A stretch of 64,000 nt of DNA from assembly GCA_963760965.1 (NCBI GenBank), contig CAVXEW010000007.1, positions 372,001 to 436,000 of the forward strand, given 5' to 3'. The stretch comes from Pararhizobium_B sp963760965 (GTDB taxonomy: Bacteria; Pseudomonadota; Alphaproteobacteria; Rhizobiales; Rhizobiaceae). Position 1 is the first letter of the stretch, and each line of letters begins with the position of its first letter. A model generated the notes under the pieces. The model worked only from the letters and a program-made list of their open reading frames with translations. It was not told the DNA's origin and made no database searches. Below, in pieces: positions 42,989 to 51,300 of this stretch. A program made the translations under genes and the position numbers.

Positions 42989-44020
42989 CTACTTCTTGGC
43001 CATTTCGTCGCCCCACAGGCCATATTTCTTGGCTTGCGGACCATCGATGTTCTTCTTCGTAAGAAGCAGGTGCGGCCAGAACTGGTGCTGCGGGATCGCC
43101 TTCTTGTCACCGTTCAGGTACTTCTCGACATAATCGACCGACTGGGCGGCCATCGTCAGCGGATTTTGCGAGATCGTCGCGTCCATTTCGCCCTTGCGGA
43201 TCGCGGTCAGCGCCTGCTCGGTGCCGTCGATGCCGATGATGACGATGTGAGCCTTGTCGCCAATCGGCTTGAAGCGGTTGGCCTGCTTGATCGCGCGCAT
43301 GGCCCCCACGGCGTTGTCGTCGTTGCCGTTGAAGACGGCGTCGATCCGGCTATGGCCTGCCAGAAGCTGCGTCATGATGTTGAAGGCCTTGCCGGCATCG
43401 AAGTCGGCCGCCTGGCGGGCGATCAGCTTCAGCCCCGGATTTTTGGCCGATATCTTCTTGAATTCCTCGCTGAAGCCCTTCTCGCGCTCGTCGCCGGCCG
43501 TCGTGCCGAGCAGGCCTTCCAGGTCGACGACATTGCCCTCGATCTTGCCGTAGCGGGCCTTCATCTGATTCGCGATGAACTGCGCGCCTTCGCGCCCAAG
43601 CGCTTCGTTGTTCGTCTCGAGGAAATTGACCTGGCACTTGCCGCAGGCCGCGCCGCGGTCCAGCGTGAAGACAGGAATCCCCTTCTTGTTGGCGCGCTTG
43701 ACGATCGGCACGATGGAATCCGCGTTGATCGGATTGAGAATGAGCGCGGATACGTTCTGGTTGATCAGGTCGAGCACCTGGTTGGTCTGGGTCGCCGCAT
43801 CGCCATTGGCGCTGGTGTTTATCAGCTTCAGGTCGGGGTGGCGCGCGATGCCCTCTTCGACGCCCTTGGTCATTCCCTGGAAGAACGGATTGGCCAGCGT
43901 CGCAACGCTGTAGCCGACGAGATGCTGGTCCTTCGCGGATGCCGGAGCGACCAGCATGACGGCGGCCGTGAGTGCCGCGGCTGCGCCAGCCGCGCTGATC
44001 ATGATTCGACGCTTCATCAT
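42989..44020 (-). CDS. CUT2 sugar ABC transporter periplasmic binding protein
   Basis: A 343-residue type-I periplasmic binding protein with a signal peptide (about 1-29, ending APASA). It has VGYSVATLANPFFQGM, LILNPINADSIVPIVKRANK, FTLDRGA and IGIDGTEQALTAIRKGEMDA. It carries two cysteines in AACGKCQVN, unusual for this class. GGGAGG precedes two in-frame ATGs; the second, at 44017, has the better spacing. First gene of the second importer operon, with a plausible promoter about 100 bases upstream. Confidence 0.92.
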   Translation of the reverse strand: MMKRRIMISAAGAAAALTAAVMLVAPASAKDQHLVGYSVATLANPFFQGMTKGVEEGIARHPDLKLINTSANGDAATQTNQVLDLINQNVSALILNPINADSIVPIVKRANKKGIPVFTLDRGAACGKCQVNFLETNNEALGREGAQFIANQMKARYGKIEGNVVDLEGLLGTTAGDEREKGFSEEFKKISAKNPGLKLIARQAADFDAGKAFNIMTQLLAGHSRIDAVFNGNDDNAVGAMRAIKQANRFKPIGDKAHIVIIGIDGTEQALTAIRKGEMDATISQNPLTMAAQSVDYVEKYLNGDKKAIPQHQFWPHLLLTKKNIDGPQAKKYGLWGDEMAKK

Positions 44021-44128
44021 TTCCTCCCAAACGACAGTGACATGACTTCCATGTTCGAAACGGGTCGGATGCCGATCCTACTCCCTGCACCAGCCCGCCC
44101 GTCAGCACATTCGCGCCAACTGCGCGCA

Positions 44129-44157
44129 ATTACGCACCTGTAGATGTCATCTGTCAA
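44129..44157 (-). promoter_or_regulatory. Candidate promoter of the second CUT2 operon
   Basis: Read on the minus strand: TTGACA (44152-44157), 17 bases, then CGTAAT (44129-44134). This predicts a leader of about 100 bases before the binding-protein start, with the SD close to the gene. Confidence 0.5.
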
Positions 44158-44307
44158 CCCGAGTTATCTTTTGCCAATTATCAGTGTTTTCTCATTGAAA
44201 TTAATCAATTTTATATGATCTGGGGCTTGGGGAACGGTCTCGGTTCCCGAACAGGCCCCTGAAAATTCCATGCCATTATGCCGGTTGGCCGGGGACATTG
44301 AGGTCAG

Positions 44308-44352
44308 ATGCACGAATATATGTGCAAAAATATGTCATATGTGCACATGAGA
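44308..44352. promoter_or_regulatory. Candidate SorC-regulator binding cluster
   Basis: The nonamer atatgtgca occurs at 44318-44326 and 44337-44345, 19 bases apart (about two helical turns). A gatgcac precedes the first copy, and catatgtgcacatg extends the second. Phased half-sites in AT-rich DNA fit a tetrameric SorC-type regulator; the distance to the promoter implies looping or an upstream-activation role. Confidence 0.4.
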
Positions 44353-44469
44353 CCAAACGCCGCCTTTTCGCCCGCGGCAGGAAGACGGACATCCACCACC
44401 CGCGCGGCCAAAGGCCGCACCGCTCCCCTGCTGCGGGAAGACCGCCCGAGCGATCGCCCTCGTCGCTGG

Positions 44470-45456
44470 TCAGTTCCTGTGTCTGGTCGAGCCGGAAGCG
44501 TCACCGTCATCGATCGCAAGGATCGCACGCACGTTGCTGACGCTTGTCGCAAGCGTATCGATCACCCCGGAGCGCAGCGATGCCAGAAGCGACAATGCCT
44601 TGTTCTGCTCGCTGGCGACCGCGATGACGTTCGGAATGCGGGCATAGTCGGAATGCGAGAGGCCGATGATCCTGTCGCCGAGATCGAGGGCGACCCGCTT
44701 TCCCTCGATATCGAGGAAGTCGTAGCCCGATACGTCCGCGACGGCGCCGGCCAGCCGTGCCCGCGCGATCTCCACCGGCGAGTACCAGCCGATGCCGGTC
44801 ATGTAGCCGTTCTCCTTGCAGTCCCCTATGCCGATGAGCGCGATGTCGGCGCGGCGTGCCCGCGTCAGCGCCTCCTGAACCGTGTCGTTGCGCATCAGCA
44901 GTTCGCGGAGCTCGCCGTCCTCGGTATATCCGGGCGCATAGAGCATTTCGCTCTGGCCGCCGAAGCGGCTGGCCAGTCGCCGGCAGATATGATCGGAGTT
45001 CAGCTTGTGGCCGATCTGGTTCGTGCCGCCGAGCGCGCTGACGAACGTACACGCCCTGCTGCGTCCGCTGTAGGCATGGTCGGCAACCGCTCCGAGGTTG
45101 CGGCCCATGCCCACCGCTACCACCATTCCGTCTGCCAGGATCTCGCCAAGATGGTCCGCCACGAGCTGCGCCACGGCCGAACGCTGGACCTCCTCGTCGT
45201 CGTGGTCGATCGCGATCAGGGCATGGCGAATACCGAAGCGCCGCGTCAACTCCTGGGCGAGATCGGAAAGTTCGCTCGGATTGAGATTGATGCGGATCGA
45301 CACGAGCCCGAGCTCGCGGGACTGCTTCAGCATGCGGCTGATCTTCGTCCGCGAAATGTTCAGCGAATTCGAAATCTCGTTCTGTGTCCGCCCTTCGAAA
45401 TAATACTGCTTCGCGACGAGCGTGATGAGCTTTATTTCTTCAGAATCCAATTGCAT
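44470..45456 (-). CDS. SorC/DeoR-type sugar-binding transcriptional regulator
   Basis: A 328-residue SorC-family regulator. The N-terminal helix-turn-helix (EGRTQNEISNSLNISRTKIS, about 20-42) is followed by the sugar-phosphate-binding domain with VVAVGMGRNLGAV, ALIGIGDCKENGYMTGIGWY and the C-terminal VIAVASEQNKALSLLASLRSGVIDTL. Such proteins bind phosphorylated sugars or polyols, as EryD or SorC do. It lies directly upstream of the CUT2/dhaKL operon on the same strand, and probably controls it. Confidence 0.9.
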   Translation of the reverse strand: MQLDSEEIKLITLVAKQYYFEGRTQNEISNSLNISRTKISRMLKQSRELGLVSIRINLNPSELSDLAQELTRRFGIRHALIAIDHDDEEVQRSAVAQLVADHLGEILADGMVVAVGMGRNLGAVADHAYSGRSRACTFVSALGGTNQIGHKLNSDHICRRLASRFGGQSEMLYAPGYTEDGELRELLMRNDTVQEALTRARRADIALIGIGDCKENGYMTGIGWYSPVEIARARLAGAVADVSGYDFLDIEGKRVALDLGDRIIGLSHSDYARIPNVIAVASEQNKALSLLASLRSGVIDTLATSVSNVRAILAIDDGDASGSTRHRN

Positions 45457-45854
45457 GTGTCCGTCGACACCAAATCTGGCGCCAGTTGCTCCGAATTCTT
45501 CGACGCAGGCGGGCGCACGAAGGCCTTATTTTTTCGTTGGCGGACGAAAGCAAGTCAAGCCCGCTTCAGGTTCCGCATGAAATCGAACCGGGCCGCGAGG
45601 CCGGGACGCACCGGTCCCGGATGAAGGCGACGGAACCTTCGGACACGTCGCTCTCGCTCATGGACGACCGCTCTTGTAGCGGCAGTTCGGCCGCCCTTAC
45701 TCTGGTCGGACCGCCCGGCCGTTCCCGCAGGCGGGCTCGACCGATTTTCAATGACCCCCTGTTCATTTGAGGTAAATGGCTCAGTCCATTGACGGATTTG
45801 TTTTGGCTTCCCCGACGGCGCAGTTATTACCCGTTTCTTAACGGGTGCGCGAGT
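45457..45854. other. Intergenic region upstream of SorC-type regulator and TackOD1-like gene
   Basis: About 400 bases between divergent genes. A small hairpin (acccgt / acgggt at 45829-45846) lies just before the TackOD1-like start. I see no gene and no clear promoter pair in it. Confidence 0.5.
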
Positions 45855-46538
45855 ATGCAGTACGACCGTAGCGAAGCGCGAAACGCGTTCCAGAAGCCGT
45901 CGCGAGAAACCGAACCGCGATCGACTGCGTTGCTCTCCCAGCGTTGCCGGGCAGTTTGGGAGAGGTACGGTATCGGGACACCGCGAGTGGCGCATTTCTC
46001 CGCGTCCATCCTGCCGCATTCGCTGCACCTCGACCAGTTCTTCACACTCGCGGACGACGGGGAGGTTGACGCCCTCATCCTGGCGAACGCGGGCGTAAAC
46101 GGGGATTTCGACAAGTTTCGAAGTGCAAGCGAATATTTTCTGGTCCCGATCATCAATGTCTCGCGGCGCCCGAGCTACCTTGCAGATGCGAAATTCGTTG
46201 TCGACGACCCCGATTCCTGGGCGGAGACTGCTGCAGTCATACGGAAATTCCGCACGCGTCGCGCACTCTTGAAAAAGAGCTTCCGCAGACCCGCGACGCC
46301 GGCTCTGCGCATGTTGGCCCGGGAGGAATGTCCGAACTGCCGATCGGCCTGGCTCCGCAACAGCGCGTTCATACACCACTACAGCTGCGCCCATTGCGGC
46401 CCCGAAGAGGAATACCGCCACGGTAGCGTTCTGATCTGTCCCAAGTGCAAGAAGCAGTTGCGCCACTACGGCAAGGACTACGGCAACGGGGATGTCCCGA
46501 AGTTTGTTGAACTTCGCTGGGCAGCGTCGCCGGGTTGA
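45855..46538 (+). CDS. TackOD1-like zinc-ribbon protein, 3' end replaced by an insertion sequence
   Basis: About 227 residues from an ATG at 45855 (a TTG at 45789 is also possible; neither has a clear SD). Residues about 40-120 look like a degenerate receiver-type alpha/beta domain (DALILANAGVNGDFDKF, FLVPIINVSRRPSYL). The C-terminal part has paired cysteines ECPNCRSAWL, HHYSCAHCGPEEEY and ICPKCKKQLRHYGKDYG, which fit the TackOD1 output domain seen in rhizobial signalling proteins. From residue Asn211 or so the sequence is IS256 DNA, adding about 16 foreign residues. Only the extreme end is lost, so function could survive. Confidence 0.6.
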   Translation: MQYDRSEARNAFQKPSRETEPRSTALLSQRCRAVWERYGIGTPRVAHFSASILPHSLHLDQFFTLADDGEVDALILANAGVNGDFDKFRSASEYFLVPIINVSRRPSYLADAKFVVDDPDSWAETAAVIRKFRTRRALLKKSFRRPATPALRMLAREECPNCRSAWLRNSAFIHHYSCAHCGPEEEYRHGSVLICPKCKKQLRHYGKDYGNGDVPKFVELRWAASPG

Positions 46539-47906
46539 AGGTTACGCGGCCCTCGATGCGAGGGCAACGGACTTGGCGTTGTTCTGCTCCTGACGGGCGA
46601 TGAGAGCGGCCCGCAGCAGCGGGAGCTGCTTGTGGGCTTTGAGTTTGCGGAAGCCCTTGGCCGCCTCGATCATGCCGGCGGCCACCCAGCGCAGGGCCAT
46701 ATTGCCGTTTCGCCACCGCTTCACGTTGCGCGTGACGCGCCGGATCGTGCCCATCATGTTCTCGGCGATGTTGGTGCAGGCCAGCGAGCGGCGCAGCTCC
46801 ATCGGCAGCTTCAGCCGGACGACGGTGAGGAATTCGTCGAGACCTTCGAGGATGCTGGCCGCCATGCCCGGCCGGTCCTGCTCGAGCCGGGGCGCCAGGT
46901 TGCGGATCAGCTTTTCGGCCTTCGCGGCATCGTCGAGTTCCCAGGCCTGGCGCAGCACCCGCCGCGTCGGAGCATGAAGCCCCTTCGGCAGCCGGTCGGT
47001 GATGTTGCGGGCCTTGTGGATCTGGCATCTCTGGATCGCGACGTTGCTGCCGAATGTCGCCGGATGCCTTCGACAGCGCCTTCGCGCCATCGACGATGAA
47101 CAGGGGAGCCGGATCGAGACCGCGCTCGATGAGATTGTCGAGGAGCGCCTGGACCGTCGCAGTGTTCTCGGTGGCCCCTTCGACGACCGCGAGCGGGTGC
47201 TTGTCACCGTCGCCCTCGATGCCGATCGCGGCGACCAGCACCAGATCGTCGCTGACATGCAGGTCATCGATCTGAACGACGAGCAGGTCGAGCTTCGACA
47301 GGTCGGCAGTCATGAAGGCGGCCAGCTTTTCCGACGACAGGGCCACGAACCGGCGCGACGCCGCCGATTTCGACACGCCGCTGCCAGAGCCGGACGGAAC
47401 ATCGCCTTCCGGCAGCCGCACGGCGCGCCCGAACCGCCGTGTCGAGACGTTGATCAGCATCAGGTTCATCGCCCAACGCCCGAGCCAGTCCTCCGTCGCC
47501 GCCCGCTCCCAACTCGGCACCGGAACCTCCCGACCATCGACGCCGCGAACGCGCGGCCGTTCCACCGCAACCTTGCCGCCGTGGAACCCGACCCGCCCTT
47601 GCGTCTTGCCCCAGCGGTGCGCCGAGCGCTTTTCATCCCGGCCGTGGCGCGGGCCGCAGGCGGCCTCGACATCCGCCTCCATCATCGCACCCAGCGCCTC
47701 TATTCCCGCCGCAAGGCAAAGTCGCTCAAAGCTTTGCTGAACGTCGGCGAACGCTTCCTCCACAGCTTCGGTGACAGCCGGCCTTGGCGTTGTGCTATTT
47801 CTCTTCATGGCGTTGCTCTCCAATGTGGATTCGACACCCCGAGCCTAACGGCTCAAGGCGGGCAACGCCGCCCCCTCATAATTTCAACAGCGGCCGGGAC
47901 ATCCCC
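46488..47906 (-). mobile_element. IS256-family insertion sequence (complete ends, dead transposase)
   Basis: Terminal inverted repeats share ggggatgtcccg at both ends and continue with tgttgaa a few bases in. The element is about 1.42 kb. The eight bases outside each end differ (acggcaac against tcctcatc), so no target duplication is visible, implying later rearrangement. It cuts the TackOD1-like gene on the left and abuts an IS4-type remnant on the right. Confidence 0.8.
46542..47808 (-). pseudogene. IS256-family transposase, frameshifted
   Basis: From ATG 47808 (SD GGAGAG) the first frame carries the N-terminal region, the first catalytic Asp (VVQIDDLHVSD) and the second (FIVDGAKALSKA). 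Near 47050-47065 the frame shifts, best explained by two lost bases where KAIRATFG would be expected. The second frame then runs through QRCQIHKARNI and the catalytic Glu in ACTNIAENMMGTIRR to the stop at 46542. All three DDE residues are encoded but in two frames, so the element is probably inactive. Confidence 0.8.
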
Positions 47907-48083
47907 TCCTCATCTCGCGCGGGATCTTTGTCCAGTTATCTGATCAAAATCGCCAGGCTTGGTGCTTGTCTGGCCCGGGAGCATGATCCGCCACCGGGCA
48001 ACACCGTCATGTGGCGAGGTCTGTCACGCCTCTCCCATATCAGCATCGGTGCAACCATCGGAGCGGAACTTATGGGTAATTGA
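47907..48083 (+). pseudogene. C-terminal remnant of an IS4-family-type transposase
   Basis: About 49 clear codons (from 47937) end in a stop at 48083. The residues ARLGACLAREHDPPPGN and VMWRGLSRLSHISIG match the end of IS4-type transposases (typically LGGYLAR..DPPPGN..MWRG..RL.DI..G). The rest was lost where the IS256 copy now lies. Confidence 0.65.
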
Positions 48084-48099
48084 AAGGTTCACCGGTTGC

Positions 48100-48438
48100 T
48101 TACTTCGCGGCGCTGAGCGCAGGAGCGGCCGAGGCTTCAATCGCGGCCGGATGAATGCTCATTGGCACTTCACAGCAAACTAAATAACGCCACAACCCTT
48201 GCCGGTCATAAGTCGACTTGTCGCCCAGAACCAATTTCGCAAAGGCTCTACACGCTTTATCTTCCGACGCAAAAACTTGCAGCCCTGTCTTATTTCCCCT
48301 TTCACTATAATACACTTCCCACAAGCCTTGATCGCAACTTAGGCAGTATGCTTCGGATGGAGTGCCGCCCACAAGGCAGTAAGCATCCTTTCGAATGCCC
48401 TTTCGCTCCAGCATGGTAGCGAGCTCGATAACCGTCAT
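48100..48438 (-). CDS. Small immunity-like protein, coupled to the TNT toxin remnant
   Basis: A 112-residue protein. The core EAYCLSCDQGLWEVYYSERG and TGLQVFASEDKACRAF has the look of small cytoplasmic proteins that often lie beside polymorphic toxins, though I cannot name a family with certainty. The Ala-rich tail may be an extension. Its ATG (48436-48438) overlaps the stop of the toxin remnant by four bases (ATGA), so it was translationally coupled to that gene. Composition is more AT-rich than the surroundings. If the toxin is gone, it would be an orphan immunity gene that could still protect against related toxins. Confidence 0.6.
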   Translation of the reverse strand: MTVIELATMLERKGIRKDAYCLVGGTPSEAYCLSCDQGLWEVYYSERGNKTGLQVFASEDKACRAFAKLVLGDKSTYDRQGLWRYLVCCEVPMSIHPAAIEASAAPALSAAK

Positions 48439-48623
48439 GGGGACACCCGGCCGAGCACGCCCGCCCCCAAGAGATTCGTCACTGAATCGGGAAGCTTGTA
48501 CTGTGTCCCCAACCCAAGCCGATCGAATGCTGGTGCAACGATTCCGGCGTGCGCGGTCAAATCTCTTTGGAGTTCGAAAACACTGTAGGGCTTGTCAACA
48601 GGGCGTGGCGGTAGTGCCCTCAG
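48435..48623 (-). pseudogene. C-terminal remnant of a TNT-domain (NAD glycohydrolase-type) toxin
   Basis: About 62 codons in frame up to the IS256 copy at 48624. The residues RALPPRPVDKPYSVFEL, AGIVAPAFDRLGLGTQY and LPDSVTNLLGAGVL follow the pattern of the end of the TNT domain (RSLPP..DxPYxxYxV, then AGxIAPxFGQPGxGxQY, then a final Leu-rich helix). The Gln in GTQY is at the position of a residue important for NAD hydrolysis in CpnT. The stop TGA overlaps the immunity-like start as ATGA. The N-terminal delivery part and most of the toxic domain are absent here, so it is not active. Confidence 0.65.
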
Positions 48624-49712
48624 AGCTATGGCCGGAAATGGGTGATGAGGCCGGTCAGGCGGCGCGGTGATCCGGTGTCGCAGTGACAGCGACGCCGTCG
48701 GTGAACTTGACGCCGGCGATGACCATTGGCAACCGGTTTTCGCCCTTCAATCGCCGCCAGCTCTTGGCGGCACTCATGACCAGCTTGAAGACCATGAGGC
48801 GCGCCGTCTTGTGCGACAGGCTTCCCTTGGTGCGCACGGTCCGGTGCCGGACGGTGGCGAAGACACTCTCGACGGGATTCGATGTGCGCAAATGGTCCCA
48901 ATGCTCGGCCGGGCAGCCAAAGAAAGTGAGCAGCGCCTCGCGGTCCTTCGTCAGGCAATCGACGGCCTTCGGATATTTGGCTGCATACTTCTCGACGAAG
49001 ACGGCGATGGCCGCCTCGGCGGTCACCCGGTCCGGCGCGTCGCGCACTTCCCGGAGATCGGCCTTCATGTTCGGCTGCAGCGATTTCGGAACCTTGTTGG
49101 GGATGTTGACGAGCTTGTGCTGCCAGCACCTCTGATGGCGGGTTGAAGGAAATATCTCCTCGAGCGCCTTCCAGAAGCCGAGCGCCCCGTCGCCGACGGC
49201 AATCTCGGGAGCAACCGACAATCCGCGGGCCTTCAGCCCGACGAGCAGTTCGCGCCAGCTCTGGGCGCTCTCACGGACGCCGACCTGAAAGCCCACCAGT
49301 TCCTTCCTGCCTTCCGGCGTCGCACCGATGACGACCAGCATGCACGCGGCGTCGTCCTCCATGCGCGCCTGCAGATAGACGCCGTCGGCCCAGATGTAGA
49401 CGTAACGGCGGGCCGAGAGATCGCGGCGCTGCCAGCGGTCGTAATCGGCCTGCCATTCCTCCTTCAGCCGCCCGATCACCGCGGGCGACAGGTTCGGCGC
49501 GTCCTTGCCGACGAGCGCGGCCAGCGCCTCCTGGAAGTCGCCGGTCGAGATGCCGCGCAGGTAGAGAACCGGAAGCAGCGCGTCGAGGCTCTTTGTCCGT
49601 CGCGCCCATTTCGGCAGGATTGCCGAGGTGAAGGTGATGCGGTCATCGCCGGAGGCCTCCGCGTCTCGGTCGCGCAACTTGGCGCGACTTACCGGCACCG
49701 CGCCGATCCCGG
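48624..49712 (-). mobile_element. Partial IS256-family insertion sequence
   Basis: The transposase-3' end of an IS256 element, inserted in the TNT toxin gene on its left and cut by IS3 DNA on its right near 49712. It differs clearly from the IS256 copy at 46488. The left boundary is inferred from where the toxin reading stops, 31 bases beyond the transposase stop. Confidence 0.7.
48655..49712 (-). pseudogene. IS256-family transposase lacking its N-terminal part
   Basis: About 350 residues remain in one frame. They start within the conserved LQTGIGAVPVSRAKLRDRD region and continue GDDRITFTSAILP. All three catalytic residues are there: YIWADGVYL, IAVGDGALGFW and RTSNPVESVFATVRHR. Roughly the first 60 to 80 residues are missing where the IS3 fragment begins. 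Unlikely to be active, since the missing part binds the ends. Confidence 0.8.
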
Positions 49713-49713
49713 T

Positions 49714-49815
49714 CTGGAGCGAGAGAACAGAGAGCTTCGACAGGCCAATGAGATCCTGCGCAAGGCCAGCGCTTATTTTGCCCAGGCGGAGCTCGACCGC
49801 CCATTCAAACGATGA
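49714..49815 (+). pseudogene. IS3-family orfA, C-terminal fragment
   Basis: Thirty-three codons ending in TGA at 49813-49815: LERENRELRQANEILRKASA followed by YFAQAELDRPFKR, the usual end of an IS3-group orfA. The N-terminal helix-turn-helix part is missing at the junction with the IS256 fragment. The stop overlaps the orfB start as ATGA. Confidence 0.7.
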
Positions 49816-50129
49816 TCGCGTTCATCGACGATCACCGCGAGGCGCATGGGGTCGAGCCGATCTGCAAAGTGCTGCCGATCGCCCCGTCGACCTACCACGA
49901 CCACGTGGCCAAACGCGCCGATCCGGAGAAGCTGTCGGCGCGGGCGAAGCGGGACCTGCGGCTCAAGCCGGAGATCGAGCGAGTCTTCGTGGAGAACTTC
50001 GAGGTCTACGGCGCGAGGAAGGTCTGGCGTCAGATGCTGCGTGAAGGCTTCGGCGTCGCGCGCTGCACGGTCGAGCGGCTGATGGCCGACCTCGGGCTGA
50101 CCTGCTCCCCTGAAATGTCCCCGCTCTGA
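49812..50129 (+). pseudogene. IS3-family orfB, N-terminal fragment
   Basis: It starts MIAFIDDHREAHGVEPICKV and continues with VYGARKVWRQMLREG and ARCTVERLMADLGL. Up to 50097 this is the N-terminal third of an IS3 transposase. It is then cut by the next IS3 element, whose end adds about nine foreign residues and a stop. The DDE core is absent. Confidence 0.75.
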
Positions 50130-50162
50130 GGTTAGCCTGTCGACTGGATAAGGAGACAGGCA

Positions 50163-50429
50163 ATGAAGCGATCGAGATTTTCGGACGAGCAGATCATCGG
50201 CATTTTGAAGGAGCACCAGGCCGGACTTTCGGCGACGGAGCTATGCCGCAAGCACGGCATCAGCGATGCGACGTTCTACAAGTGGCGTTCGAAGTACGGC
50301 GGCATGGAAGTGTCGGAGGCCAAGCGGCTGAAGGCACTGGAGGAGGAGAACGCCCGTTTGAAGAAGCTTCTTGCGGAGTCGATGATGGACGTGTCGACGC
50401 TGCGCGAGATGCTCGGAAAAAACTTCTGA
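50163..50429 (+). CDS. IS3-family transposase orfA
   Basis: An 88-residue protein with the helix-turn-helix (KRSRFSDEQIIGILKEHQ, then ATELCRKHGISDATFYKWRS) and the leucine-zipper stretch (LKALEEENARLKKLLAESMM). It binds the element ends. Near its end is the slippery heptamer A_AAA_AAC (50417-50423), which lets ribosomes slip by -1 into orfB to make the full transposase. Confidence 0.92.
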   Translation: MKRSRFSDEQIIGILKEHQAGLSATELCRKHGISDATFYKWRSKYGGMEVSEAKRLKALEEENARLKKLLAESMMDVSTLREMLGKNF

Positions 50430-50452
50430 CGCCCGGCTCGAGGAGGAACGCC

Positions 50453-51274
50453 GTGAGCTGGGCCATGGAGAACAAGGGATACGCCCAACGCCGGGCCTGT
50501 GGTCTGGTGGGCATCGATCCGCGGGTCTACCGCTACCGATCGACGCGACCGGATGATGCCGCGCTTCGTAGCAGGCTGAGGGATCTGGCGTCCCAACGCC
50601 GGCGCTTCGGCTATCGCCGCCTGCACATCCTGTTGAAGCGTGAGGGCGTCGAGGTGAACTGGAAGAAGGTCTACCGCCTCTACAAGGAGGAGCGGCTGAC
50701 AGTGAGGAAGCGTGGCGGCCGCAAGCGGGCCCTGGGGACGCGGGCACCGATGGCGATCCCGCAGGACCCGAACCAGCGATGGAGCCTCGACTTCGTCTCC
50801 GACACGCTGGTCGACGGGCGTCGCTTCCGCATCCTGTGTGTCATCGACGACTTCAGCCGCGAGTGCCTGGCGACCGTCGTCGACAACTCGATCTCGGGCG
50901 AGCGGGTGGGACGGGAACTGGATGCCATTGCCGAGCGCCGCGGCTATCCGCTGATGGTGGTCAGCGACAACGGCACCGAACTCACCTCGAATGCCATGCT
51001 CAAATGGCAGCAGGATCGCGGCGTCGAATGGCACTACATCGCCCCCGGCAAGCCGATGCAGAACGGCTTCGTCGAAAGCTTCAACGGTCGGCTGAGGGAC
51101 GAGTGCCTCAACGAGCACCTGTTCCGCAGCTATCGCCATGCCCGGGAGATCATCGAAGAGTGGAGGAGCGACTATAACCTGAATCGGCCGCACACGAGCC
51201 TTGACGGGCTCACCCCGACCGAATTTGCAGCCCGGTCCGCAATGGACCACAACGTGAACAGGGCTAACTTATAG
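50453..51274 (+). CDS. IS3-family transposase orfB (catalytic)
   Basis: About 273 residues from a GTG at 50453 behind AGGAGG; as a frameshift product it joins orfA near 50420. The catalytic triad is visible: Asp in RWSLDFVSDTL, Asp in VVSDNGTELTS and Glu in NGFVESFNGRLRDECL. Frame is intact to LNRPHTSLDGLTPTEF and the stop. The element looks competent. Confidence 0.92.
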   Translation: MSWAMENKGYAQRRACGLVGIDPRVYRYRSTRPDDAALRSRLRDLASQRRRFGYRRLHILLKREGVEVNWKKVYRLYKEERLTVRKRGGRKRALGTRAPMAIPQDPNQRWSLDFVSDTLVDGRRFRILCVIDDFSRECLATVVDNSISGERVGRELDAIAERRGYPLMVVSDNGTELTSNAMLKWQQDRGVEWHYIAPGKPMQNGFVESFNGRLRDECLNEHLFRSYRHAREIIEEWRSDYNLNRPHTSLDGLTPTEFAARSAMDHNVNRANL

Positions 51275-51300
51275 ACGCGGACAATTTGGGGAGCAGGTCA

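Larger units (their letters stand above)
44021..44469. other. Regulatory gap between SorC-type regulator and second importer operon
   Basis: A 449-base gap with an AT-rich stretch (about 44155-44220) unusual for this GC-rich window. It contains the candidate promoter at 44129-44157 and a repeat cluster at 44308-44352. No gene seen. Confidence 0.6.
50098..51300 (+). mobile_element. Complete IS3-family (IS407-like) insertion sequence
   Basis: Inverted ends tgacctgctcccc (left, 50098) and ggggagcaggtca (right, 51300) flank 1.2 kb with orfA and orfB. The four bases outside each end (gggc, agaa) do not match, so no target duplication is visible. It interrupts an older IS3 copy on the left and a coding remnant on the right. 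Confidence 0.85.

Noticed and set aside
48439..48511. Inverted ggggacac / gtgtcccc pair taken as ends of a small mobile element
   Set aside because: Both arms lie within the TNT remnant coding sequence, which reads through them in frame, so it is more likely chance.
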